A stretch of DNA of 64,000 nucleotides from Cristatella mucedo (lineage: Eukaryota > Bryozoa > Phylactolaemata > Cristatellidae): positions 428,001 to 492,000 of the forward strand of contig WPIO01000093.1 in NCBI GenBank assembly GCA_009760855.2, in the 5' to 3' direction. Made by a program: the position numbers and the translations under genes. This document shows, one piece after another, positions 22,664 through 34,900 of the stretch (within the stretch, counting starts at the first letter, position 1; the number at the start of each line of letters is the position of its first letter). Under the pieces are notes generated by a model. It had not been told where the DNA came from. It saw only the letters and a program-made list of their open reading frames with translations, and ran no database searches.

Positions 22664-22907
22664 TTATTGTTTATGGCTTCTATCAGAACTGAGGTTGCTG
22701 CCAGTTGCCGAAGGCCGCACAAATGAAGCAGCACCGTAGGCAGTTCTATACTTCAGATTGTGTGGGTTCTGCCTCCTAAGTAGGGTTTCACCAGGGTCGG
22801 TGTCTCTGGGGTTGTCGTACTTTGTAGTAATAATGGGCAGTCCATCTTTTGACTGTCGAAGACGAGTCATGTTGCAATGATACCGGTTGACCTTCTCTCC
22901 AAAGTAA
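22664..22907 (-). CDS. GPATCH3: GPATCH3 exon 6 (last)
   Basis: Acceptor ATTTTTTTAG. The first base completes the Gly of GLG, then YFGEKVNRYHCNMTRLRQSK, TKYDNPRDTDPGETLLRRQN and LKYRT, with a C-terminal extension ending HKQ and TAA at 22666-22664. Matches the GYHGEKL...TESLLRRQ...MKFRT pattern of the vertebrate C-terminus. Confidence 0.92.
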
Positions 22908-25900
22908 CTAAAAAAAATGTCAATCGTGATGCAGGGCCTTCAATTGGCAATGCAAAACAATAACATAGTTAGCAACAGCACTTTAAAAGAAAGCATCAGG
23001 AACAGCTACTTTTTAGCCTCTACTTATGCTATGCAATCTGCACACGTACTGGCATACAATGAAGCACTGCCTGTCACCCATTGCCAGTTTAGATTAAGTT
23101 CTCTGAGGGCGCTTTATCAAGTGCAATATTATTATTATTATTATTTATCAAGCTTAGGTGAGTTGCCACTGCAGCCAAAAAGGTGACAACTAGAAGAGGT
23201 TTGCATGGTGGCAAGGTCTGACTTACTTATGGTTAACAATACACTACTGACATTCTCGAACAGTGCTGCCCGCTAAGACTCATGAGCTTGAAAATAATAA
23301 TGATAATAAAAAAGAGAGGTTTGCATGCAGCCTCTTCAAAGGAAAAAATCGCTTTCTAGGTGCTTAAGATATGCTGTAAAGATAGCAAGTCAATTGATTA
23401 GTAAAAGCATGAAATCTTTCAGCTGAAGCACAAGCACACTAACCAAAATTCTCACGGACCCAGCAAATGGTTCGAGGAACAGGTGCATTTTTCAATTCTT
23501 TTCAAATGTTTTGAAGTTAGGCGAAGTCATTGCGTCGGTAGGAAGTGAGTTACAAGCCTTGGGAGCATATCCAATAAGGCAAGGCCTTCGAAGGATTTGA
23601 GTGTGGTTTGAGTGAGGCACAGCTAAACGACTTGAGTCAGAAGAGCCAGCGGTATGAGGCCTAGCCTGATTGGAAAGTGGTCTGGATAAGTAGGCTGGAG
23701 CAGGAGAATGAGGGGACCTAAAATGTATAGACAAAGCCATGAAGTAAACGTACTGCTGGAGGGGTAGCCAGTTAGGTAGGCGAGAAGTGGTGTAAAGCAG
23801 CAACTGCTACGTTTACGACAGACTAGCCTTGCAGCCGAGTTTTGCACGAACTTTTGCACCTTACTGCCGAGACCGGAAGACTAACAGTGGTACGCCACTG
23901 AAGTCGGGATATCACAAATGTATGGACCACCTTAGACGCAGCATCCCTGTCTGAACAGGCCCAAATAATTTGAATTATTCTGTAGCTGAAAGTAGGCTGA
24001 CTTGACTTTAGAGCTGATTCGGTCATCTAGTGGCAGGTGACTTTGGGTCAGTACACATACATCTCGTGCATATGTTACAGGAGACAAACTGGCTCAGTCC
24101 ACTTTGAGGTATAGGTCAGACATGCTGCTAGTCCAATCGAGGTTATAAACAAATGGGGAATAGGAGAAAAAACAATGAGTCGGAGGGAAATGCATTCGTC
24201 ACAGCTAGATATAGTGATAGTTCTTATGAGTGAACAAAATGAAAGGCAGTAAATATACCACGTGCCTCCACTGATAATGAACTACGATGGCTTCTGGTTG
24301 ATCAGTGGATACAGAGCAAAATGTTTACCCTGACCGATAAGGCCCACAGTGGCTTGGCTCCTTCATAGGTAGCTGAACTGCTGCGCCGCCTAGTGCTCTC
24401 AGGTCCTGTGTGGACGATAAATTAGCTGTTTCGTTCCACTGCTTAAAAGATTGCCGGTGACAGAAGCTTTTGCTCTGAAGGTCCTAGACTGTAGAACTCA
24501 CCTTCACAATTCTTACGTATCGACATCTACTCTTCTGCTGCCTACTATGGCTCATCGTTTCCAGCCCCCTGAGCTGCTACTTCTATGTTACTCACTTTCT
24601 CAACTGCCCTGCTGACTCAGCTATGCCGCTCACTTTCTCTTTGTTGTATGAGATGAAGTCAGACGGCTACCGAATACGTACCGAAAGCCACTTAGGCTGT
24701 GAGTGCGCTATACAAAACCCTCCTGCTTAACACCCACATAATCTTTGCAACTTTGTGGAGTTACATTCGGAGATGGATTAAGAGGTTTGATTTGTCAAAA
24801 CTAACCAATCCAGTTTTAGAGACACAAAACATAGACGACTCGGCAGCAGTTAACAATGAGAGCATACCCAAGAGTAGTGGACATGATGATATGGCTTATT
24901 TTCGTTCAGCACGGTGAGTGTCACAGAAATGTATAGACTCGCTACCAAATCAAATAGTGCAGTTTCGTGCACAAGGATCAATAGAAGTGTTAATAGACTC
25001 AATGGAAACCATAGATTAGCAGACTTCATAGCGATAGACTGCCAAAGATTAGACGACATTAGGGATATGAAAAAACCTGGCAGCAAGAAGGTAATACTGA
25101 CGCCAAGAGGACTCGTCTCCCGGGTCTTAGTCCAGGGGTACCCTGCTCACGTTCCACGACCCAGGTGGTGGGTTCAAGTCGTGCAGTGGGCAATTATTTA
25201 TTGATTTGTCCCGGTGGTTAAGGTGCCCACCCCGACCAAGGTCTATCCGAGGTCGTGGGCTCGAGCCCCGTAGCATATGTAAAGCGCTTGAATAGAGATT
25301 AAGTTCTCTTAGGGCTCAGTACAAATGAATTACAATCGCGCGCACACGCACGCACGCACACACACACACACACACACACACATTGCCCACTGCAAGCAGT
25401 GGTGAAAACCTCTCAGGCTCTTCTGCTGCCACATAAATGAGGCTGTTAAATTAGCTAACTTTTAGCTTAGCCAAATCCATTCACCATAATAAAAATAATC
25501 AACAAAGGGCATATTTAGTGTGTTAACAAGAAAGCTACCACGATAACCCTTTCTCATTCATGGGAAAATGTTGAGTCACGACTCCATGCTGCATATAATA
25601 TCATTCATTCAGTGCATGAACCTATGCAGTACCAGATCTACTAAATGAGCTGACGACTACTTAGATTGCAAAATGCAAGACAGCAAAAAATTGACCTGTG
25701 GTTGCAAGGGCAAGGCAGATTGTAAGGGATGCAAAGTCGGTTTGACTCATTTAGCAACCACGGCTAGGAAACACCTAGAATAATAAAAATAATAGCTAGC
25801 AATAGAGTCATTGCCTGAAGCTCTGCCAGTGGATACTACTACTACTACTACTACTACTACTAATAATAATAATAATAAAACATTCGATATAGCACCCTCA

Positions 25901-28900
25901 GAGAACGCAATTTCTTTCAAGGCACTTTACAATTGCTGCAAAAGAAGCATGATCGAATGGTTAGTGGTATCATGCTCAATGTGAAAAAGCATAATATGGT
26001 CAGAGGTAATATGCACAAGGTCAGCATACAAATATGGTTAGTGGCAGCATTCACTGTGTCGCATAAGCACAAAATGGACGGATCACAGGGACCCACTACA
26101 CATTGCAATAAATAGATGCGTTTTTAGCGTCTATTTAAATGTGGTCAAGTCAGGGGGTATCACGACGTCAGTCAGGAGTGAGTTATAGGCTTTGGGAGAA
26201 TACGAACTAAAGGCGCTGTCTCAAAAAGATTTGAGGTTCATAAGAGGTGTAAGTAAACCATTCAATTCAGAAAACTGGGTGGTGCGATGCCCAGACTGGT
26301 GGCAGAGTACATCTTATAAGTTGGTTAGAGCCAAAGAATGCAAGTACCTAAAAGTGAGCGAAAGAACGTTGAAGTCAACGTGGGAGCCAGTGCAGGTCGG
26401 CGAGAAGTGGTATGATGTGACAACTGTGATGCCCACGACAGACAAGCCTAGCTGCAGAGTTTTGCAACAACCGCAAACGCCTGATTGCACAGGCCGGTAG
26501 ACAAGCAAGCATCGAGTTGCAGAAATGGAGATGGGATGTCACACATGTAATTTAGATGAAGTATCCCTGTCTAAAAGAAGCCCAAATTTTACCAATGTTA
26601 TGTAACTGAAGGTAGGCACACTTGACTGGAGCTAACGTGGCAGTCTAATGAAAGGTCACTTTGAAACAGGACATCTAGATTGCATGCAGATTCACTTAAG
26701 AGATATGCTGGCAAAGCAGATTTTGAGCATTAGGTTATCCAATTTCTGAATCACACTTTGGATAAGTCAACAGCAAGAGCGTAAAATGATAAGCCACTCA
26801 AGACTATATACCCAAGTCCTTTCTTGTCTTTGGGATGCTGTCCTTCACCTTCTAATGCCTCTGCAAGGCCTTGTGTTGACCTGCCTAGGCGCCCACCATC
26901 TTTCCACCCACTCCGGAGAAGTAATCGTCGTCCGACGCCCTAAAAAGTATTAAAACAGACTGAGCCGTTGCAAGAAACAAGCTATTGGGGCTTTAACAAT
27001 GCTCTTCTACCAAGGAACAGTATTTCTAAATAATCTGAGGAGTTGAAAACAGGCATTTAGCACTGAACGTAAATAACTTCTTAAATCTCTAATCCGAAGA
27101 GACAATTACAGAAGTTGCAAGACATTTGCCTTGAAATAATCGATAAAGCAAAGTACAATGCTCCAGTCTGATTAAATTATTATGAAGAAATGATTCTGCA
27201 ACAAATTTTTTTAAACACAACTGCATACAGAATCCAGCCAAGAAAATAATAACCAATATATTTGCAAAAGATCATGCGCATCACACTAAGTCAGGAAGCC
27301 TGTTCGGCCACCCATAAGCCAAGTGTATGCAGAACCAAGACCAAATTCAGAGTAAATGCTCTCAGCAACAATATGTGCTACATAAATACATCACAAGGTA
27401 AGAAATATTTCGATTTATTGTGTCTTTGGGTAAAAAGAGTCTGTTCCGATGTCATATAACTTATATTCATGGTTCAGGGTTCATACGGTTCAGGTCTAAT
27501 TTCAGTGGGAGACTCCAAAGTATTGACGTGAAAAGACAAAGATCATCTGAGGTACCTCTGAAATATGGGGCACCTCGAGGCTCCGTGCCAGGTCCGGTTC
27601 TTTTCACGGTTTATACTCTCCCTCTTGCTGAAGTGATTGCCAAGCACAATCTAGGCTTTCACTTCTATGCAGATGACACTCAGTTGTACCTTTGCTTTGA
27701 TCCCTCACAGCCTTCGAGCACCTCAAATTCTCTCAACTCACTTGCTGCATATATTGATGACATCCGCACATGGATGGTAGCAAATTTTCTAAAACTAAAT
27801 GACGATAAAACTTACTTACTAGTTATGGGCAAATCCAGTGTGATTTACAAACTGGAAAGGCTGAAACTCAAAATTGGCTCTGCCAGCATATCTCCCATTG
27901 AATCAGCTCGAAATCTAGGTGTCATATTCCAAAGCGACCTCTCGTTAGACGACCATATCAGCTCCACAGTCAAATCTGCCTATTTTCAGCTTCATAACAT
28001 TGCTAAAATTCGGGCTTGTTTAGATAAGGATACCACATCTAAGTTGGTCCATGCATTCGTGACATCATGTCTCGACTTCTGCAACTCACTGCTCGCTGGC
28101 CTACCGGCATGTGTGATCAGGCGATTGCAGCTGGTGCAAAACTCCGCAGCTAGGCTTGTCTGTCGTGAGCATCGCAGCTGCCACATCACTGTACTTCTTG
28201 CCGACCTGCACTGGCTACTAGTCAAGCAATGGATCGAATCAACAGTTTTTTCGCTGACTTTTACGTCACTTCATTCTTTGGCTTCAGCCTATCTCTCAGA
28301 TCTACTCCCCCACCAGGCCAAGCATCGCTTTTCGGAATCCAACAGTTTACCACTACCTCGTACAAACCTCAAATCCCCAAGAGACCGTGCATTTAGTTCG
28401 TATTCTCCCAAAGCCTGGAACTCTCTCTCCACTTGCGTCAGAACATCCCCCGACCTGACCACATTAAAAAAAAACTTAAAAACACACCTAATTAGGACAG
28501 CATTTAGTGGGTCCCTGTGATTCGTCCTTCATGTGCTTATGCGTGCTGACACTGAGCATGCTGCCACTAACCACATTTGCATGCTGACCCTGCGCACTTC
28601 ACCCCTAACCATGTTATTCATTTTTGTTTGTCTACCAAGCATGATTTTACTAACCATTCAATTGCATTTCCCTTTGCAGTAAATGTAAAGCGCCTAGAGA
28701 GAGATTAAGTTCTCTGAGGGCGCTTTATCAAGTCCATTATTATTATTGTATTATATTAAATATATCAAATTATATTATCTAAAATGGGGTTAAGGAGAGA
28801 AAGCCATCCTTCCCCAACCAGAAAGACCTCAACAATCTGATCAGATATCGTAGTCTTACCGAATCGAGCCATGACAGCCAAGGAAGCAAGGTGCTTACTT

Positions 28901-31900
28901 TTCACGACCGAGGTCATGGGTTCGAATCTTATAGTGGGCAATTCTAAATTGCCAACTACAAGCGGTCTTTACAGCCGTTAAGGCTCTCATGCTGCTATTC
29001 AAATGAGGCTTTTTGTTAAATCAGCAAACATTTATTTCTTTATTTATTACAATACTGGGCTTCTGATATCTTGACTCAAACAAAGGAGCTTATGGATGAA
29101 AATGGGAAAGTAACATGTTTTAAACAACTGTTTTTAGGTAACCCAATTTGATGACATAAGAAGCAAGCTATATCTAACTGGTCATATCGCTAGCTTCCTT
29201 GTTAACAGGAAAGGCAAGATCAGGGAGTACAGCCCGATGGTGGCAGCATATCCCTGAAGTCCTGTTCCTAAATTTCACGGAGCACCTCAATGTCTACATT
29301 TAAACAGGCCACTAGTGACCTCGTCGTGAATTCTAGTTCCCAATCAAAGAAGATAGCTGGTCCTCTAGACTCTAATCCCACAGTCCTGCTTCTACGATGC
29401 ACAGATATGCTGCTGCCAAGCAGTGCTAACATCATGAATATGTTATTAGCCTCAGGTCATGTCCCAGCACCTTTCAAAAAGGCTGTCGAAAGACTCTAGA
29501 CCAAGACAACTACAGCAACTTCCGCCCAGTCTCGCTTCTATTATTCATATCAAGGACACTGGAACGAGTTGTGGCAGACCAGCTGCACACATATAATACA
29601 ATTTCAAACCTTGCTAGTAAGTACCAGTCTGGCTTTAGAGCTAATCACTCCACAAAGTCACTACTACTTCGTGTTCATAACGACCAACTTAGGAATGCAG
29701 ACTTGGGTAGAGTATCTCTGCTTATTTTGCTTGATCTTGTGGCAGCTTTTGATACTATCGATCACCAATCCTGTCTTCAGTGTCTCTCACCTTGCCTGGG
29801 CATCACGGGTACTGCACAGCAACGGTTCAGATCCTAAGACAGCGTGCGACTCAAGAGCATAGATGTGATTGGACAAAGATCATCTGAGGAACCACTGAAG
29901 TATCGGGTACCTCAGGGCTCTGCGCTTGGTCCCACTGTTTCATGGTTTATACTCTCCCTCTTCCAGATGCGATTGCCTTACTTATCTCTCCCAGCCCCAT
30001 CACCTTGAATTCTCTCAACTCCTTTGTTACATGTATTAATGACATCCGCAGCAGGACGGCAGCAAACTTTCTTTAATTGAATGATGATACAACCGACTGA
30101 CTATTACGAGCAAACCAAGTTTGATTCAAAAACTGGAAAGGTTAACGCTCACAATAAGCTCTGCCAGCACATACCGTGTTGAATCTGCACAAAATCTAGG
30201 TGTCCTACTCCAAAGTGACCGTTTATTAGACCACCACATCAGCTCAAACCTCAAGTTAAGTCTGCCTACTTTAAGCTACATTATGTTGCTAAAATTCGGG
30301 CTTGTTTAGACCAGGACACCACATCTAAACTGGTCCACGCATTTGTGACATCCTGTCTCGACTTCAATAACTCACCGCATGCTGGTCTACCGCCTGTGCA
30401 ATCAGGTGCTTACAGCCGGTACAAAACTCTGCAGCTAGGCTTGCCTGTCGTGAGCGGTGCAGTTGCCACATCACACCACTTCTTGCCGACCAGCACTGGC
30501 TCCCCATCAACTTCAAGGTTGCGTCACTCTTTTAGGTTCCTTCATTCTTTGACTCCAGCCTACCTATCAGATCTGCTCACCCACCAAGCTAAGCAGCATA
30601 CTGCTTGCTTTTCGGAATCTAATCGTTTACCTATACGTGGTATGAACTATGTCTTTTGGAGACCGTGCCTTTAGTTCGTATGCTCCAAAAGCCAGGAAGT
30701 AACTTCCGACTTTCGGCACGACATCTCATGACTTGACCAGATTAAAAAACAACTTAGAACAACAAAAAACAACTAAACACACATCTATTGATCACAGCAT
30801 TTGGTGGGTCAATGTGATTCGTGCTTTCTCTGCTTATGCGTGCTGACACTGTGGATGCTGCCACTAACCATATGTGCATGATGACCCTGTGCATGCCACC
30901 TCTAACCATCCTGTGCTCGTTGTCATTGAGCATGCTTACTACCTACCAACCATTCGATCATGCTTCCTTTGCAGCAAATGCAAAGTTCCTAGAAAGAGAT
31001 GGAGTTCTCTCGAAGGGGCTATAGCAAATGTATTACTATTATTATTATTCTTGACATCTTGTCGCGACTGCTGCAATGCCCTCCTTATTAGTCCTAATGT
31101 GATTCGTTCTAATTCGTATTAATCTTCATTCTATGGCTCCAGCCTATCTGTCAGATATACTACCCCATCAGGCCAAGCATCGTACCACCCGCTTTTCGGA
31201 ATCAAACAGTCTAGAAATACCTCATACAAACCTTAAATCCTTTGGAGACCGTGCATTTAGTTCATATGCTCCCAAAGCCTGGAACTCCCTCCCGACCTGC
31301 GTCAGAACATCCCCTGACCTGACCACATTTAAAAGGAACCTAAAACACACACCTATTTAGGACAGCATTTAGTGGGTCCCTGTGATTCGTCCTTCATGTG
31401 CTTATGCATGCTGACACTGCATGCTGCCACTAACCACATTTGCATGCTGACCCTGTGCATGTCACCCTTAACCATATTATTCATTTCGTTTGTTTTTTCA
31501 AGCATGATTTTACTTACCATTCAATTGCATTTCACTTTACAGCAAATGTAAAGCGCCTAGAGAGAGATTAAGTTCTCTGAGGGTGCTTTATCAAGTGAAT
31601 TATTATTATTATTATTATTAATGCCTGAGCGATAGCACGCTATTAGATAGTGCAAACATACACTCAGTCGCAAAAAATCCTTCCAGTAAGGCTGCTGCTG
31701 CTGTGGCAGTAAATTTGTTTGGGTAATAAGAGAGTTTTCTACAATACCAGGCATACGAAAGTTGTGCAGTCACTGAAAATATTTACGGAGCTGGTTTGGT
31801 CCAGCGGTTAAGGTGCTCGCCCCGACCGATGTCTGGCTCAGGTCGTGGGCTCGAGCCCCAAGGCTTATGTAAAGCACCTGAATAGAGACTAAGTTCTCTT

Positions 31901-34900
31901 GGGGCCCTATACAAATAAATTACATTTGTAATTATCTATTTACCGACAGCCTTAAAGATAACAAATATTATCCTTGTATGCATGTGTATAAGGTGTCACC
32001 ATCGTTCCACATAGATTCCTTATGACCTGTGTCACCAGGTTAAAGGCAGCTTCTTCTCACTCACATTCCTCAGTAGCATGTTACACTGAGCCCGAGTTTT
32101 ATTGATAAGGCCGGCTTCTGTTGCAGGCCGAAAACCCTACCTCAGCTGCCTGTCAATATCACTCTACAGTCGTTCTATGGGGTTCAAATCAGGCGAGCGG
32201 CTGGGCCAAACTGCAACAGTACGAAAAACATCCTCGATCCTCGAAAAATGCTTTTCTTAAGCTGATTGCGTTGATTAAGCGACTTTGATTTCAATGCTCA
32301 AATACTATGCCTGGGGGTTGCTACATTGAGCAGCAAGATGGCGACCCCTATGCACACTGCCAGGTCAGTGAAGTACTTTTTGACGAACCATTGTTAGGTG
32401 CAGGTGCAGTGGCCCAGCCAGTCACCTAAATTGAACTCCAAATAGAACAATGGAACGACAGACAGGCGACTGATTTGTGGTATTTGACCTACACCAGTAG
32501 CCGACCTTGCAAGTAAAACTCGGGCTCAGTGGAATGTGCTACTGCAGAAGAAACAGTGCTGAGGCCTGTGGCCTCTAAGCCTGGCCAGACATGAGAGGTC
32601 ATAAAGAATCGCAGTGGGACATCCCAACAAACGAGTGCACACCATCAGCATACGTGTTTGTTTTTTGGTCTGCCATTAAATATTTTCACCTGCTCTGCAC
32701 AACTAGTACGCCCGGAATCGTAAATAACTTTTTTTATTAGCCGAACTAATTTACAGCCACAGCAGCAGCAGCCTTACTGGAAGAATTTTTTGCGACTGAG
32801 TGTATGTTTGCACTATCTAATAGCGTGCTATCGCTCAGGCATTAATAATAATAATAATAATTCACTTGATAAAGCCACCACCACAGCGGTGGGTGGCGGC
32901 CGTAGTGCGAGATTTCTAGCATCTCAGTGTAGACAGCTAGGCTTCTCTTTAGTCTACATCGGAACTGCTTCATTCAACCATTGCTCTCTGACCAGCATCG
33001 GCTATCCAGAAAGCACTGCATCGATACCAACGGTCTGTCGACCACTTTCAGGTACCTCGATTCTCTTGCTGCTGCTGACATGCACCGATGAAATATTTAC
33101 TAATCCTTGGCTCTCCCCTTGCAGCACTCAAGCCTATCACGCAGGTCCTTCGTAGGAGTCTCCACAAATCTATTATTGATTGGTGACCATTATGACATTC
33201 ATTTCTTTTGACCACTTTAAGCAAGGCTAAGAAACCACATGCACACCTTGCCACACCTACTTGGTCCAAGCCAGGATGCTATCAAAAGTTTAAGCAAGTA
33301 ACAGAAAATAAGAAATTCTGCCGATTACACTGTCTCACAATGGGACTGGCACAGGCCCAGCACACCATACTACTCCCAGTTCATGTCATACTAAACAAAT
33401 TTGCTTCCACTGCATTCAGGAGCAGGCACAAATCATTCAAGAAGACAAGCACCTAGAGAGAGATTAAGTTCTCTGAGGGCGCTTTATCAAGTGCATTATT
33501 ATTACCTTCCTCAAATGCAAGTATACGTTAAAATGGCATCAGTTAAAATGTCGGCAAACCTCTCAAAATGGCGGAAGAATCGACCGCTAAAGCCTTTTGT
33601 GTGAATAGCTAAAAAAAAACGCTGAGAGATGGGCAAACCAAGAGAGATTTTTACTTTCATAAAAGAACAAATTTGGGGATGGTATTTAGCAGGCTGAAAC
33701 AAGGTATGCATTGCATGAGCCCTAATTACTTTCGAGCTGTGTTTAAGCACCAATATCAAGAAGCAATTGTAACTCAGTACGAAGCCCTAAGCTGAAAAAC
33801 GATCGGGTTTACGAGGCCATAAGAAAGAAAGCATTAACAAATGCATTTGCATCAGCGAGAAATGTAGCTATGACACTTCAACTTATAACACTTTAACTTA
33901 TGACATGGCTTATGCTGAGCGAATCAACGATTCTGCGTGAGTTACACCAGTGAGGTGGACTCTCCATGATTGCCTATTTTAAACCATTGATTTCTCAACA
34001 GCAATAATTTAGCCACCTGCAGTAGGTTAGGGACCTGAATGCTAAACCTTGTTTGACAGGCTAAAAAAAGCCTAGAGTGACAGGTAAACATTAACCGTTG
34101 TCAATATTGGTTGGAGAGCATAAGTGAAGCAGTACATTAATGAAGCACATTACGATGACTGCCTTTAAACGACAGTTTGCGGGTAAGGGGTGGCTGCATT
34201 GGGGCTTTTGCACAGCAGCTAGTACCGGAACTCTCTATTACACGAAGGGCATAATGAACCAGCATCAATATAAAGACGTCATACAAAATGTCATTGCTCC
34301 AAGTGCAATGGTCCTTTGAGGACTCGTCATACAAAATGTCATTGCTCCAAGTGCAATGATCCTTTGAGGAATAGAATTCGAATGGCAACAGAATACCGAT
34401 CCTAAGTCTGTGAGAGAATTTTTACACAGTAGTCCTCATTAGGGGTATCTTCAATTGACTGTGCTGACATAGCCAAGTATAAGCCCTGATCTGTACTCCA
34501 TTGAAAACCTAAAGAATGCTTTGGAGCAAAGTATGGGACCGTCAAAAACAGATATCGACTCAGGAGATGAGGTATTTGAGGCTCTACGTCAATATTGGCA
34601 AAAATCGACCCTGAATTATGAAGGAGAATCATAGATTCCATGCGAACCGGCATATATAAAGTGTTTGGAACTCATCGTGGACTACTAATATCAAAATTCC
34701 CAGTATTAAAAATATTGGCTATATCAACAGCCTCATTTATACAGCCGCAGAAGAGCCTCGCCGGCTATCACAACTGGTTGCAGTAGGCAATAATGGATCG
34801 CCTGCTGCAGGACTCATAAGCATGACCTGGGTAGTGAAGAACAAGCATATAAAGTCCTTAAAGTCACATTAAGACATTTAAGACTACAACTTAAGCATAA

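Larger units (their letters stand above)
25098..25465 (+). mobile_element. SINE-B split by a nested SINE-A
   Basis: The 5' half (CACGACCCAGGTGGTGGGTT, CAAGTCGTGCAGTGGGCAAT) stops at about 25195. The 3' half resumes at 25384 (TTGCCCACTGCAAGCAGTGG) and ends in GAGGCTGTTAAATTAGC. The insert is a SINE-A plus a CA run. A few bases around ATTGCCC/GGGCAAT may be target-site remnants. Confidence 0.7.
31588..32875. mobile_element. Foldback element with two Tc1/mariner 3' halves
   Basis: The outer arms 31588-31715 and 32748-32875 are inverted copies differing at about two positions. They comprise a LINE-A tail end, a 40-bp spacer, TA, and a 55-bp Tc1-type terminal repeat starting CACTCAGTCGCAAAAAAT. 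Further in, the arms still pair but are diverged. The left arm read on the minus strand gives PSRSPDLNPIERL; the right arm read on the plus strand gives SQSPKLNSK followed by QWNDR. These are both the third-catalytic-Asp region of a Tc1-like transposase (SPDLNPIE). No 5' transposase half is present. The left arm also carries a SINE-A insertion. Confidence 0.75.
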
